From: Megalonaias nervosa
Taxonomy: Eukaryota; Mollusca; Bivalvia; Unionida; Unionidae
NCBI GenBank assembly: GCA_016617855.1
Contig: JAECUM010001877.1
Coordinates: forward strand, 1 to 64,000
DNA length: 64,000 bases
Reading direction: 5' to 3'
The translations under genes were made by a program, and so were the position numbers. The notes beneath the pieces are model-generated. The model saw only the letters and a list, made by a program, of their open reading frames with translations. It had not been told where the DNA came from and searched no databases. Position 1 is the stretch's first letter. Every line of letters begins with the position of its first letter. This document shows, in pieces, positions 1-12,330 of this stretch.

Positions 1-280
1 TTTCTCCTGTGACCTATTTAATAATCGACATCAATATTTCAAGCTACACATCAAACATAAGAATTTAGTACCAATGTTCAGCTCCGAGATTTGACAGTTC
101 AGACAAAATCAAATCTGACTTGCTACCCTATAAAGATTGGTGGCCTGTTTTCCAGTGTCACTCGGGACTTGACCATGATTGTGCCAACTTAATATGCCAG
201 TGAAATACTGCCCTTTCATTGGTCCACAAAAATGAGGTTGTGACGCCGTCACAGTATGTCATTTTAGTCCATCGTCAAGT
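1..280. other. intronic DNA of MCM3, no feature seen
   Basis: No coding exon, RNA gene or repeat was recognised here. By position it lies downstream of MCM3 exon 2, so it should be inside an MCM3 intron. Confidence 0.4.
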
Positions 281-550
281 TGGTAGATTTATACTTACAG
301 TGAAACACTGCTATAACCTGCAGTTTCAATTCAAGGTCTAGCCTTATGTATAAACTTAGAGTAAACAAAATTATTAATTCCCATCTTAAGGTCAGTATGA
401 GGAATTATTTTCAGTTGTGTTCAGGTATAATCTGAAAAGAATAATTTACTGAAAACTTGTTCATTGGAATTACAAAGTGTGCATACACTTTCTGGACTGT
501 AACACAATTTTGGGATTACTGTGAATTCAAAGGTATTCTGGAATATATAA
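281..550. repeat. dispersed repeat family B, left half of interrupted copy 1
   Basis: This stretch resembles 34620-34950 in order and wording, for example 'gtaaacaaaattattaattc', 'tggaattacaaagtg' and 'ttgggatta.tgtgaattca'. The resemblance resumes at 2055 after a 1.5 kb insertion. No coding capacity is seen. The family is not one I can name. Confidence 0.6.
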
Positions 551-672
551 CAGGGGTCAAGCTAGACTTAAATTTTAGGGAGAAGTGACTTCTCCTTTTG
601 GTCAGAACAAGGAGAAGTGGGAGCTAAACAAGGAGAAGTGGGAGCTATACAGGGACCAAAGCAAGAAACACG

Positions 673-745
<73 letters not shown>

Positions 746-2054
746 TTATCTTAATGATGTGCTCTATTTCTCAGTATGCTTTTAACAGTTTTAAGCAATG
801 CCTTATTTTCAAGTTGAAAAATATGTTATATGTTAGTATCAACATATTTTGTATGTGTATAAAATTTTTTATATTCATACCCATTCTATTCATACTTGTA
901 GTATATGTGTGTTTGAATTGAAGTAAATGCAGTGTGTTTTGGCCATATGACTTAGAAAGCATAGCAGAAGCTGTACATTGTAATTAATTTTAACCGATAG
1001 CAGTAACAAGATTAGTCTTGTAACTGCAAGTTGGTAAAAATGCTTAATAAACTACCACTTAATTATTTTATTTGCTACGAAGTTTTGTGTAAATTTTGCA
1101 GTCAAAAAGATTTCTAGCATTCTTTGAAACAACCCCTAATACATGTACATAGGAATAAATGCACAAGTGACTTCAAACCATACTCTTCGTCCTGACTTCA
1201 TTGTTCCTGATAAAACATTACTGTAACTATTCACAGACAACACACTGAAGCACTAAAGTCGATATATAACTAAGCTGGACCCTTTTTCCCCAAACCGAAA
1301 ATCCAAGAATATGTATTGCACAGTGCGAATGCATCTATTTTTAGAAAGAGGGCTTTTCTTAATATAACTACTCACTTTCTTGCTTCGTTACAAAAATTCA
1401 TTAATAGGACTGCATATTTATGGTTGTATTATTTGTCTACCTACTGATAATAACGATATGCATTGGTTAAATAGTATTTGCTTCATTACTCTATATATTT
1501 TTCACATATGCAGTGATGTCCGCCATTACAGGTTCATTTACGGTTTCAAACTGATTTTATACAGAAAATACGCAAATACGGCAGTTAAAATCTCCATTTA
1601 TTAAAAAAAGAAATAAATTAGAAAACGCTCCTCACCATCATATTTTTTAAAAGCAAATTACTATTTGCATATTGATGTTTAAATTTTGAAACAGAATTTG
1701 GTATATTTTCATCACAGCACATTGTGCCCAACTTCATGAAATCAAGCAGTGATATCTTGCCCCAGAAAGGGTTAATGGTCAGTTAGCTATTAAACTTGCA
1801 TGTGAATGTACAAGAATTTCTTTGTCGCCGTAAGCTGATTGGTATCAACACCATGTAAATACATTTGGCCTTGGGTTACAACAGTAACAGAACTTACTGG
1901 CTACAGCAAGGGGGCATCTCATAGTCGTAATCTACAGTCATTTTATGTCTGAAAAATCAGGGCGAAGTCGTTTTCGCTTTTCTAACAGAAGAAGGCGAAG
2001 TTTACGTTTCTCAGGCGACTTTTTCGCCCACTTCGCCTGGTAGCGTGACCCCTG
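551..2054. mobile_element. non-autonomous hAT-like DNA transposon
   Basis: The segment begins CAGGGGTCAAGC and ends GCGTGACCCCTG, giving 12 bp imperfect terminal inverted repeats. It splits a copy of repeat family B that is continuous at 34620-35170, so it is a real insertion. The flanks share TATAA. A clean 8 bp duplication, the hAT norm, cannot be read because the target is (TA)-rich. The interior has repeated 'aaggagaagtgggagcta' near the left end and no transposase reading frame. Class hAT is inferred from the CAGGG termini only. Confidence 0.65.
672..741. repeat. (TA)n(GA)n compound microsatellite
   Basis: A run of TA dinucleotides passes directly into a run of AG dinucleotides inside the transposon at 551-2054. 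Confidence 0.95.
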
Positions 2055-2290
2055 TATAATTGTGATACATCACGACTGCTGGTACATCAATATTGGAATT
2101 CATTAAGAGCATAGTTTAGGACTTGCGATAGAACTGTAGGATTATCTGGGATTTAATTCACAATACTGAAAATTTCTCTTAAAGTTTTCACTCTAGAAAT
2201 TTCATAAAATAATTATTCTTTTTAAGAAACTTGTTGGTTATCAGAGTCATAAGAGAAACTGGAGGCTCACCATTTCGCTTCTTTCTACTT
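2055..2290. repeat. dispersed repeat family B, right half of interrupted copy 1
   Basis: This continues the family B copy after the insertion. 'ttgtgatacatca.gac', 'ggatttaattcacaa' and 'aaacttgtt' match 34945-35165 in the same order. Confidence 0.6.
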
Positions 2291-2409
2291 AGTTTAAGAC
2301 AATAGTCGTAACATCTACAAACTGTATATTTTCCATATTTATATGTCCAATGTATTACATAAGAACGACAATCTAAGAAAGAGATACTGCCCAGACACGA
2401 TGATTCCTG

Positions 2410-2959
2410 CAATTTGTTCACCTCTGTTTGCCCACTACAGGTTCCCTTGGTTTCAAACTGACTTTATGAAGAAAATAACATAAACATGGAAGAAATAAAA
2501 ATCATTAAAAACATATTTAGGAAATGCTTTCAACAGTTCAGTTCCTAAATCACAAATGGTTTTTAAGCTACTTATGTTTCAAAATATAAAAATGGATGTT
2601 TTCATAATAAAATGAAATGGAAATCTCTCAGTCATAACATATGCTAACAGTGGAAAGGATGATTGGTCAATCAACTATTGAAACATGTAGCTGTGAATGT
2701 GCAAGTGTTTGCTTTTTCTGCACAATCAATATAAACTCGAGTTAAAGTTGTATGCAATACATTTTGCTGGGGGTGGGTGGGGGTGCAATGCCATCAACTG
2801 TTGGCTGTGTCAAGAGAGCATTTCAAATGCAATAATCTAACCAGTTTAAATAAAGAAATTAAAATCATGGTGTGAAGTCTTTTTACTGTCTTAACAGAAG
2901 GGAAAGTTTACATTTTTGGGGTGACTTAGTTGCCCACTTCGCCTGGTAACACGACTCCT
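2410..2959. mobile_element. partial second copy of the 551-2054 transposon
   Basis: The sequence follows 1510-2054 with many substitutions, including 'ggtttcaaactga.tttat', 'taacagaag' and 'cccacttcgcctggta'. It ends in a degraded version of the same right terminus (ACGACTCCTG). The left end is missing. It looks older or faster decaying than the first copy. Confidence 0.55.
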
Positions 2960-3045
2960 GAAGCAAAGATGTACTTAATGACTCACTTTCTTTTTCAGCC
3001 CGATATGAAAACAATTTACACCCCCTCTATTTAAACTAAACTTAC

Positions 3046-3158
3046 GCTTGTGCTCGTGTAGTATTCTTCTTTCTGAGGTCATTGACGTTGACAACCAGGC
3101 GAACTGCGTTATTGGTGATCATATCCCGTACCTTTTGTTGGTATATACCTTGGTCATC
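3046..3158 (-). CDS. MCM3: MCM3 coding exon 2
   Basis: MCM3 is one of the six subunits of the MCM2-7 replicative helicase in the nucleus. This 113 bp exon encodes 37 codons plus two bases. It reads [14 protein letters not shown], then [17 protein letters not shown], which matches the N-terminal MCM3 stretch after the DYLDFLDD motif. It is bounded by a CAG acceptor with a T-rich tract and a consensus GTAAGT donor. The exon opens in phase 0, exactly as exon 1 (12130-12198) closes, and joining them gives no gap against the family. The next exon was not found in the window, so the gene continues beyond base 1. The call is very secure. Confidence 0.93.
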
Positions 3159-4194
3159 CTGTTGGGAAAAAAACGGATTTAAATTTATATCATTCAACTG
3201 CAGATGGCTTATTTCAAAGTGATGCTTTTAATGTTAGACTTCCAAAATGGTTATCAAGTAATTACCAATTTATCTTTTGAAAGGAAAAAGAAAAAAAAAA
3301 AAGCAGTACATTAAATCGCTGATGTGTGGAAGACATCACCCCAAGGCAAAAGTAATTCACAGAAACCTTAGAGACAGTGAGTACTACATCACTAGGAACT
3401 AAGCTTGGGGAAGAACTGATGATACTTTCATCATGCGGTGATGTTGCCTGTCACAAGAAACTGCCACCAGCCAGCCAGTCCGATGCCAGCTAATTCAATG
3501 GTGAACAGGGTTGAAAAATAAAGGGCCAGTCCATCAAGTGCAGAATTTCACAAGTAACCGAAAACATGCACAACACTTCCAAAATCATCAAAACATGTAA
3601 GAAAAAAATGAACTATTATTATCATTTATTAGCTTGAATACTCTTTCACTGTTCTTGACAGGTCGCTTGTGAATAACTGTTGATACCCCTTCTTTCAGCT
3701 TGTATTGAACCGTTCTCCAAACAGCCTGGGGCACTTACTGTGAGGTAAACAAAAAAAATGTTTTTCCAAATGGACTGGTTTTAAAATTAGGGTTGGTATG
3801 TTGGTATGTTCTTTTTTAAATATTATATATATTATAATGATTAGTATATATAATGTACTAAGCACTTCAAGTACTGGGTTAAACCAGCACGAATCGATTT
3901 CTGTAATTTAAAAAGAAAAAATTTTTCTTTTACCCCTCCCCCCCCCCATGATAAAGATGATAGGTTCTGCAACTAAAAACTGGGATGGTTGGCTGACCCG
4001 AACATTTTCTTTGGCCTGCGGTGGTCACTGCCCTTTTCAAATAGACAAGTAACTGAAAAACAACTGAACACTTGTGCATATTTAAACCTGATCTTCCCTT
4101 ACTGTGCTTTTTCATATTTGCATAATTAGGAGCACTTTTTTGCCAGCTGATCCAGAATTAATTTTATCTTGGCAGCTCATGCACCAGGTACATA

Positions 4195-6025
4195 CATGCC
4201 AACCCCTGGCGAAGAAAAAGTGTAATCCAAGTGGACAAAAAGAGTAATCCAAGCACAAAATGACTAATCCACATATAACATAATAAAATTCAATGCACAT
4301 ATGTACAAAATGATTTATTTACCCCTCTTGTCTTTAAACATCAATTACTGCTTCAAGTTTTCGTATATAGTACTTTGAGCTTTAAAAAGCAGCAGACTCT
4401 CATATTGCATTTCAAAACACTTTGTACCAGCTGAGACTATGAATGTTTTGCACACCAGTAGAGCACTAAGTGCTGGGTTACAGAGCCTGGATCTGAATTC
4501 AATTTTATTTTTGTTAACAATACAGAACAATCTCTCTCAGTCAGCATTATAATGGTAAGGAATCAATATTCCTTTCATAACCTGACAAAGATGAGGAAAT
4601 TTATATCTTCAAGTTTTTGGGTCTTTTAGCTGGGAAATAAAGTGCCATTGCACATCAACTCTGTCCGCATGAAGTACATTATCAGGTAGAATGCCAACTT
4701 GATAGTTAGGAGTTCTCCTATTTATTGGCAGCCTTTCCGGCAGCAAGGTGCATCATATGACAGGGACAACCTGATATGTACACTGATGGAGACGTTTTTC
4801 AAAATACAGAATGCAACTCCTTTATGAATTCCAGTCATCACTGATGCAGTATCTGCTGAAAACCCCATACAGTTCTGCCATCTTGTGTTTATTCAAAGCA
4901 TTATCAAGCAAACAAAAAATGTTTTATCCACTGGAATCTGCCATTAATTCTGGTAATGAAAGAAGAGCACTGACTTTGCACTTTTCGTTGTCAAGCTCTT
5001 ACACAGACTGAAAAACTTTTTGTCATCATAATCACTGCTCCTGTCTACTATAATATTAAATGGCCCAATTTTCATGGCTTCTGCAATTTTAAGTGAAGCA
5101 TCTTCTGCTGAACACCTAACAATATACAATATTAGATGATTTTGTTCTTGCACATGTATATTTTCTGCAATTTTGGCATCAGGAAGCATCCATTTGAACA
5201 AAGGACCAACATTGTCTTCTACCGCTAGGGGCAGTCCGTGTTCTATTAAGAACTTGGTAAATAACGCCTCTGCATTGATAAAATTTGTGTGCACAATTTA
5301 GTTCTGCTGTAAAAAAAGAAGTTATCTTAGTACTGGAGTTAGCAAAACAAGTTAATTCAAGGTTTCTCTGTTTTACCACAATGACCAATATTAAAATCCT
5401 TTCCACACAGCCTGCAATGGGTGTGAAGCTGCCTTTGAATGGAATGCTGTACTATGCAATTCATGTATTCATCTTTGAATTGATTTTTTGTCTTTTTCTA
5501 ATCCATCTGTGAAATTATTTGAAAAACATTTTTGCTCTAACACACGCATCGACTAGAATAAATCTGACTTGACTTTTAGCGCCAAATACCTACAGACTGG
5601 TTCTGTACCAGAGATAAATTAAAACAGAATCTGCGAGCAAAGATTACACATTAGAAAACTGGTCTGTTCTCTCCTAAGCCAGACAACTGCTATAAATTGA
5701 AACCGGGGTCGAAAGTTTGAAAGTAGAAACCAGTATGTTTCTTGGAAATAGGGCAGCTGCTATAAATAAAACATAATACTGTTTGGAAAGTGCACGCTAG
5801 TCTACGGACAAGCGTACTCTTATGTCGTAGTTACCTGGAAGCTGTCTTTTCTAGAACACGGTCTGTGGAAGTAATGGGATGTTAATAAAAATGAGAAAAC
5901 AAATTATTAATTCTTTTGGAGGAGGATATACCAAAAGCGCGTAATCTGAGTACATTTACACATATGGCGCAATTTAGTGAAAAAAAAAGCGTAATGATTA
6001 CACCAAAAGTGTAATGGTTGGCATG
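4195..6025 (-). mobile_element. degraded hAT-superfamily transposon
   Basis: A hAT-type transposase relic lies inside a segment whose ends match as inverted repeats. CATGCCAACC is at 4195-4204, and its reverse complement GGTTGGCATG is at 6016-6025, with similar bases continuing just outside. Motifs resembling 'agtgtaat' recur near both ends. No clear 8 bp target duplication was found, so the exact boundaries are tentative. Confidence 0.5.
4630..5490 (-). pseudogene. hAT-like transposase relic
   Basis: The longest open part (4944-5294, 116 residues) has the layout of hAT transposases with an N-terminal zinc finger: EALFTKFLIEHGLPLA, then a DAKIAENI stretch, then DRSSDYDDKKFF, which occupies the place of the usual 'DGSNDTDDKK' catalytic-region motif. 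Upstream in another frame is a CxxC finger remnant (CRLCGKDFNIGHCGK). Downstream, again shifted, is MGFSADTASVMTG, which matches the next hAT block. At least two frameshifts and several stops break it. It lies in MCM3 intron 1 and is surely inactive. Confidence 0.75.
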
Positions 6026-7173
6026 AATGCAGGTTATGTCCGGGTTCTGCCAATTTCTAAGTATGTTTCGAAAATATTGTGATCTTTTTTTTCTAGCCAG
6101 TTCCATCTAACGTATTTTTTTTATTGACTGGTCAAAGTTATCCACACATTTTCCTCTTTCAACAAATTTCTTTTTTGTAGAAGCCACAAAAAGGTCCGAG
6201 AGTACGAGACACTACTTGAAACTGCATAACTGATAATGAACTACTAAAACAATGAAAAATTCCTGCCTGCACAATGAACTTCTGGTATACAGTGTCTTGT
6301 TACCTTCTTTCCTACTCAAATTACATCCAGGAACAAATATTCAAATTAAAACCAAAAAAATGGAAAAAAAAATTCTGCCAGAAATTTTACCAAAAAAGGA
6401 AAATTGGTCTGCATAAAAAACCAGATTTCTGACTAAAGCCGAAAAAGTTCCATCTCTTACATAAGAAATACCGGTAATAGAAACCATATTAAGAAATTTC
6501 TTTCTATGATGATCACTCACAAATGTAAAGCATATCGATTAGATCTGCTGGACAAGTTTAGAAACAAAGTAGATAATCGCTATAATGCCAGTTAAAAACT
6601 CTTCTGCATCTGTATGACCAATGCTATGTGTAACGACTCGTACTATTTCAGATTACCAAAATCAACTTTTATAAAGATGCTCGAAGCCACCAGACTAAAA
6701 CCCCACAACTGCCGATGAAGTGAACGAAAACATGTTTTCACAATAGTTGGATTCCAGTATTACCTTGTATTATCAATGGTCATATCAACATTAAGATCTC
6801 CTATAAATGTAAATCTACATAAATCCTCCATCTCAAATCTACTGACATAATTTTATGGCTAGATACCAAAGCATCGTCTTTAAAGCCTAGATATAGTTCT
6901 GATGCCATCATTGATGTGAGGTCAGGGATGAGACTGGTTATCGATCAAAGCAGCAGATGTTGATGTCCCGCTTCTTGATAAGGTATTTATAAATCATGAC
7001 AATGGACAGCATTGTATTAGTAAACAGTGGCCATGATATGAATTTTAATAAATTCATATATTACCAAATACTATTATCATCTTATTTTCTGTTGGTTTTT
7101 TTTTAAAAAATTTTTTGGAGGGGAGGGCATTTAATTAGATAAATAACCTAAGGGTTTATATTCTAGTCTATCT

Positions 7174-7294
7174 GCATCTGTCATCGAGCCATTCACTGCA
7201 TTCGCGTCCGTCATCGAGCCATTCACTGCATTCGCATCTGTCATCGAGCCATTCACTGCATTCGCATCTGTCATTGAGCCATTCACTGCATTCT
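7174..7294. repeat. 30 bp tandem repeat, four copies
   Basis: The unit 'gcatctgtcatcgagccatt' plus 'cactgcattc' is repeated four times with only a few substitutions (for example CATC to CATT and GCATC to GCGTC). Confidence 0.9.
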
Positions 7295-7441
7295 GCCTTC
7301 ATGTATAATGAAATGTTGTTGTAGGGTTTAACACCATTTTTCAGCACAAGAAAGGCTATACCAGTATAAATGGTGGAAGAACTCTAATGAAATGTAGGAC
7401 CAGTTAGTTGTGAATTTTTAGTCTCCTGATCCTGTGGGCTT

Positions 7442-8966
7442 CAGTGTTTTATCTACAAATGGCTTCATGCAAGTCACTTGACTCATCAAGGCAAAAAACT
7501 GAGTCAAAATCCAAAACCTACGAGTCTTATTCAAGCCGATGATCAGTTTTCAGTGGTTTTTAAAAAATAATTATATTGTTTAAATACACAACAAAAATAT
7601 TAGACTAAAGCCAATAGGGCAATTCCCTTGCCAGAAGCATCTGAACATTCTCTGTTTGTTAAAAATCTTGTTGATGGTTTCATGTCATCAGAAATAATCA
7701 GAGCATACATGACATGGCATTTATTGGTGTCTATGTCAGTGCTTTCATCTGCCATTGATGTCACAAATGACAAATTGTGCAGGTCACGTATAAGACTATC
7801 CTCAACAACGTTTGATAGGCTCTGCAATAACTCTAAACAGGTAGTAACCGAGTCATATTGATTTCCAGAATTCTTCTAAATGTCAACGGCATCAATTTCT
7901 TCAGCGGCTAAGTTGTGTATTAAATTAAGAAAAGATTTGTATTTTAAAAATGGAATGTCTTCTACACTCAGCCAATGTACACACTGCTGTCTCGTTTGGA
8001 AGAACGTTCTTGTAAACCTGCATTCAAATCTGCCTAGTGTTGTGGATCTTCAATCAGCAGTTTGAACTCGGGGAAACTCAGCATGCCTGGCCAGTGCACA
8101 GTTCTTAAAGTTATTGTTTTTTGCACATTTGATCATAGAGTTTGTTTAGCCTATGTACATATATGGCAAAACATAAAGGAGTCGTCACTGTTGGTCTTCA
8201 TTCGACTTAACTTCTTTCTGAAAACTTTACCGTTTTCAACAACTGCTGCACAAATTACATTTTATCTTACAAGTAACCGTTACCAAATCTTTGGATGATG
8301 AAGGTTCCACTGGTTCGATAATAATACTATTATCATCGGTCAGTCATAAATGTGGTCCAAAAGATAATTTCATGTGTTTCGGATCTATTTTAATATTTCT
8401 GCCTTGGATGCCATTTTCAGTCAAATGCTGACAATATCTTGGATCAATGCAAGGCAAACAATTGAGTAAATGGAAATTGTTGCGGGAAAAAGGTGCGCAT
8501 AAAATAAGAGTTTCTTGTGAGAATCACTTTAAAATCACACGTTTATTTTTTGCCTCTTTCTTGGGAGGAGTGATTATACGGTGCTAACAGCCTGTTGCTA
8601 CAAATGATGTGACAGTTGCAGGTCACATAAGGTCGGTTCCAGGCTCCAAACTCAGTTGTAACCCATTATGATAATATTTGCGTAAGAAACTGATGTGAGC
8701 ATATTTTCCTTGTTTGGGAGGGTTGTAATATAGCCATTCAAGTAGTCAGACCAAACCTTAATTTTGTGTTAATCAGCAACACATAATATTGGGGTGCGTC
8801 AACTTAAGTACCATCGACAATTTTTAGACCGAACCTTTGTTTTTTGTTAATCAGCAGAACGTAACATTGGGGTGCGTCAATTTACGTACTGGCAATGATT
8901 TTTGTGCGTCAAATCGGAAAAGTCTGAGGGTTTTTTTTGCATGGCGCATAGGTAGAAAAAACACTG
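7442..8966 (-). mobile_element. hAT transposon, copy 1
   Basis: The ends are CAGTGTTTTATCTAC on the left and a decayed complement ending AAACACTG on the right. GGGCTT is present on both flanks, consistent with a damaged target duplication. The whole unit is repeated at 31373-32830. The right end holds two direct copies of a block containing 'gttaatcagca' and 'gtgcgtcaa'. The interior is a minus-strand transposase relic. It is too short and broken to be autonomous. Confidence 0.8.
7600..8520 (-). pseudogene. hAT transposase fragment (copy 1)
   Basis: The open part at 7600-7827 contains VVEDSLIRDLHNLSFVTSMA and ADESTDID, the block found in zinc-finger hAT proteins of the C17orf113 or ZNF862-like group. 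The DESTDI motif carries a catalytic acidic residue in that family. Further upstream the frame is broken, but it parallels the better preserved 31753-32277 copy. The C-terminal two thirds of a normal transposase, including the dimerisation domain, are absent. Confidence 0.7.
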
Positions 8967-8969
8967 GGG

Positions 8970-11350
8970 CTTACAAGACAATTTGGTGAGTTTTGCATGC
9001 CAATTCCATGCACATGTCAGCAATTTAAATTTTAGTTATATCCTGACAGGGATTAACACTTAAAAAAGCGAGTGTTCTGAAGGGTTTAATGCCATGGGTC
9101 AAAAGGGGAGGGATTTTACTTGCCATCTGCTAAAGCTGTCAAAATTTTAGGAACATGTACCAGGTATCCATTAATCCTAATGGATCAGTTATCTGGGTAC
9201 CAGACAAAAGGAAATTGTATTCAGTATGAACTTGAACTGCTTTGTTGTAGGGTAACATATGCCAACCCCAAGAGAGGTATAAGCACAATCATCAGTATTG
9301 TATGTGGCAAACAAGCATGTTTTACTGGAAATGTGTCATGTACAGTTACTATATATAGAAAATAAGGCAACTATTCAACGTACACGGCATAAAGGTGGCA
9401 CAAGTCGAAAATCTTCAATCAGCAGACGGTGGTCTACGATGGATAAATGCGCAGCAGGCAGTGGCCTCAACTCTACTGGTCAGATATAATCTTTCATCTG
9501 AACTTGGAAATTTATTTTGGTTTTATTTTTTACCCTATGGCTCGTTGTATTTAGTATCTGTAAATGGGCTGATACCCCTAGTACCCATCGACAGCTCTAC
9601 AATCTGCTAACAAAGGTAAATATAAATTTATTACTAGTGAGTGGACAACAGTCTGACCTGAAAGAAGTCCGAAAACTTGAATCAGAATTGTGCCTCTCAC
9701 CAGTGGTCTCTGCCACCAGTTGTCAGATAAATAAAAAGGCAGAGAACTACTCGTTGGTCTACCAATTAAAGTAAATGATTCCAGCACAATTATTGAGGGC
9801 AATTTACTAATTGGCAACAAAAGCAGAGAGAAACATAAATGAACCTGTTATTCTCAGTGATCCATTATTGTTGCAAGCTGTCTGAACCACCTACTGATTT
9901 TAAAAATTAAAATCAAGAATACAAACAATGCATACATGTTATTCCTCCATTAAATTTTACAATTTATAACCCGATGCCAGTGGGTCCCTAACACTGTCAA
10001 TATACTGTAATTTCAAACTAAACTGAAGTTTCTAAACAAGATGGGCATGATTCATACAACAAATGTGATATAGTTCACCATCTTCAATAAGCTCAAAATG
10101 TCCTGCAATCTGAGGGGTTTTATCCCGCTAAATAGATTTGTTAAAAGGTTTTGTTTTTTTTGCAATATTAAAATTAGGTGTTGGAAATTTATAATTCATA
10201 AATCATGCCAATTAAACTTCAGTTAAGTACAACTTCTCCCAATAATGTACTGGGTTTCTCTGGAACATACTCGCACATGGTGTATATTTGGCGTGAAGTC
10301 CAAGTGCAGCTAAAATCGGATTAAAAACATCCCTGGTCTGGAACTAAGCAATCCCCATGTTAGACCTAAAATGTAAGACGCAGCACGTTTTTATGTCAAG
10401 TGCTATGTCTTACTACCCAAATAATGGCCTTGCAAAGCCTGTTCCAATGTTGGTTGACATCGGAACGAGTAGTCAAAGTTTCAGGAATATTTTACACACT
10501 TGGCAGCCTATATCGACACTCTTCCACTAATGTATGTGTAATTAATATACTTACTGTGGTCTTTATCCTAGTGGAATCAAAATATGACACTAGCAAATGG
10601 ATGCATTTTCATGTTCTGTTGACATACATTTGAATTTGTTGCAATGCGACGGTAGTTGAGGTATGCCGAAGTATGTTCATATATAGGATGTTTCTTGAAC
10701 GAAACGAAATGTTGCTTACAGTTCCAACAGGCATAATATAATTTTATTTGTTTTGTTAAAGAATAATATTTCAACTTAACCCAATTTTGGCATTCCAAGC
10801 TTTCATCACTTTCCAGCCAAATGAAATGTAGGACAACGAAACTTTGAAAACAGGTCCATTTCTTTTGTGAATTTAAATTTATTAGAGAAAAGTCCTCAGA
10901 GTAAGTACAGTCTGACAAAAACATTATAACTTTACTTTGTAGAAAAGCGTCGTTATTGGTGCCAGCTGTGTGTGATATTCCTGAAAATCCGACTTTCGTT
11001 ACACAGTTAGTCGACAGAAAAATACACTACATAGCACCGTTAGTTACGCAGTAAGACCCATCCCTCCCTGATGGGTCTTGTCTATGTCTATGTCTATAAA
11101 TACGCTGACGTAGTCACACTTGACTATTAAGCAACGGATGGTGCGTGGTCAAAGATAAAGAAAAGATGGAAGTGATAGCACAGTCAGAAGAGTAATGACA
11201 GGAAAGGCAAAAGTAAGTAAAAGAGTGTCAGTGTACGTTTTCGTTCCTTCATACTCGGACCAATCCGGCTACCGTAGCGGCGATGAGATATGAAACCTCA
11301 ACAGGCATTGCCCTCAGAATCACTAGGTCTTACATGAAGCTGACTAGTTC
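8970..11350. other. intronic DNA, no gene recognised
   Basis: Several open stretches of 60-115 codons occur on both strands, but none has a recognisable domain, splice context or composition that separates it from chance. No tandem repeat longer than two units was seen. Confidence 0.5.
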
Positions 11351-11351
11351 A

Positions 11352-11955
11352 TTAGAGTGTGATTTTGGAAAGCTCCTGCTTGTGAGATACCAAGTCAGGA
11401 GCTTCTGCAATTATTGCTGGTAATTTGTTCCAAGTCCCTATCATACATGGGAAGAAGCTCAACTTGAAACAATCTGACGATGCTGACTTTAATTGGAACT
11501 TTTTCCTGTGGTTTACCCTAGTTTGTCTATGTGCCAGAGTCAGGTATTTGTCCGCTGGTATGTCCACTAGGTTGTTCGCAATCTTGTACAACGTGGTCAG
11601 CTGGGCCTTGGTTCACCTGGATTCGAGTGATTCCCACTGGAGATGGTTCAACATTTCACTGACACTGCTAGTGTTAAGATATTTATTTGTGGTGAATCTA
11701 GCAGCTCTCCTCTGAACCATCTTATTTATTAGATCTTTATTATGTGGGTTCCACACAGTCAAGCAATACTCAAGACCTGGTCGAACCAGAAAGAAATATG
11801 CTGCGCTTTTTACTTCTTCATCGTTGATTTGGAGGTTGCGGCGCAGGAAACCAAGTCTTGCGTGGTAGGACTATCCCCTTGCCACCCCCCTACTCTGAAA
11901 GCATCGATGGAATCGGCGTCGACTAGACAAACCTCATTCGGCAACATAGACGGGT
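11352..11955 (-). pseudogene. 3' end of a non-LTR retrotransposon ORF2
   Basis: The last open 79 codons carry MYKIANNLVDIPADKYLT and FFPCMIGTWNKLP, the typical C-terminal tail of CR1/Jockey-like LINE reverse transcriptase proteins. Upstream, in shifted frames, are the preceding blocks: 'LGFLRRNL', 'LEYCLTVWNPHNK' and 'QRRAARF'. The 5' part with the catalytic FADD box is missing, as expected for a 5'-truncated LINE copy. It is antisense relative to the window and inside MCM3 intron 1. Confidence 0.85.
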
Positions 11956-12129
11956 AGTCCTACAATGTCAGAACCTCCCCCTATGTTTTTTTCTATTTTT
12001 TTTAGGTATAAACAAAATACATTTCAAGGGAAGCGACTTACATCATATGACTACAGGGATGGGATGGGGAGCACGGCAAATAAAGTGTATCCTTCTAAAA
12101 CTTTAACTCTTAACAACAGTATAACTTAC

Positions 12130-12198
12130 GCCATCATCGAGAAAATCAAGGTATTCTCTCTGAATGTCTCTGAGACGTTGATCTATTTCGGTTGCCAT
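12130..12198 (-). CDS. MCM3: MCM3 coding exon 1
   Basis: This holds the start codon and the first 23 codons of MCM3: MATEIDQRLRDIQREYLDFL, then DDG. The DYLDFLDD-type motif is the hallmark of the MCM3 N terminus, and the length to the exon junction equals that of animal orthologues. A perfect GTAAGT donor follows in phase 0 and agrees with exon 2 at 3046-3158. The start is fixed by protein length and by the absence of an upstream in-frame alternative that resembles the family. A 125-codon plus-strand frame across it is a shadow. Confidence 0.93.
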
Positions 12199-12330
12199 GA
12201 TCAGAAACAGTTCTACAACCAACTGTTGAAGACTCTTGATCCAAGTTCACCCCAACAAAGCCGATTTCCCGCCAGTTTATACCACGTGTTCTACATGTAC
12301 ATAATTAATCAGACTGGAACACAGATATAT
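12199..12330 (-). promoter_or_regulatory. MCM3 proximal promoter / 5' UTR with E2F site and E-box
   Basis: TTTCCCGCC at 12265-12273 (plus-strand reading) matches the E2F consensus TTTSSCGC. It lies about 67 bp upstream of the MCM3 start codon. A CACGTG E-box is at 12283-12288. MCM genes are classical E2F targets at the G1/S boundary, so the placement fits. No TATA box was identified, and the transcription start is not known. Confidence 0.7.

Larger units (their letters stand above)
3159..12129 (-). other. MCM3 intron 1
   Basis: This 9.0 kb intron runs from the GTAAGT donor after exon 1 to the CAG acceptor before exon 2. It is filled with two hAT elements (4195-6025 and 7442-8966), a 30 bp tandem repeat, a LINE 3' fragment and unassigned AT-rich DNA (3160-4190, 6030-7170, 8970-11350). 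No further exon was seen. Confidence 0.85.

Noticed and set aside
1..3045. MCM3 exon 3
   Set aside because: Searched by eye on the minus strand for the sequence that follows 'NDLRKKN' in MCM3; only transposon and repeat DNA was seen, so the exon should lie left of the window.
4112..4530. Small minus-strand frames of about 61 codons
   Set aside because: They lie in the ends of the hAT element and in intron sequence, with no supporting feature.
10577..10924. 115-codon minus-strand frame
   Set aside because: No domain, no splice context and composition like surrounding intron. Probably chance.
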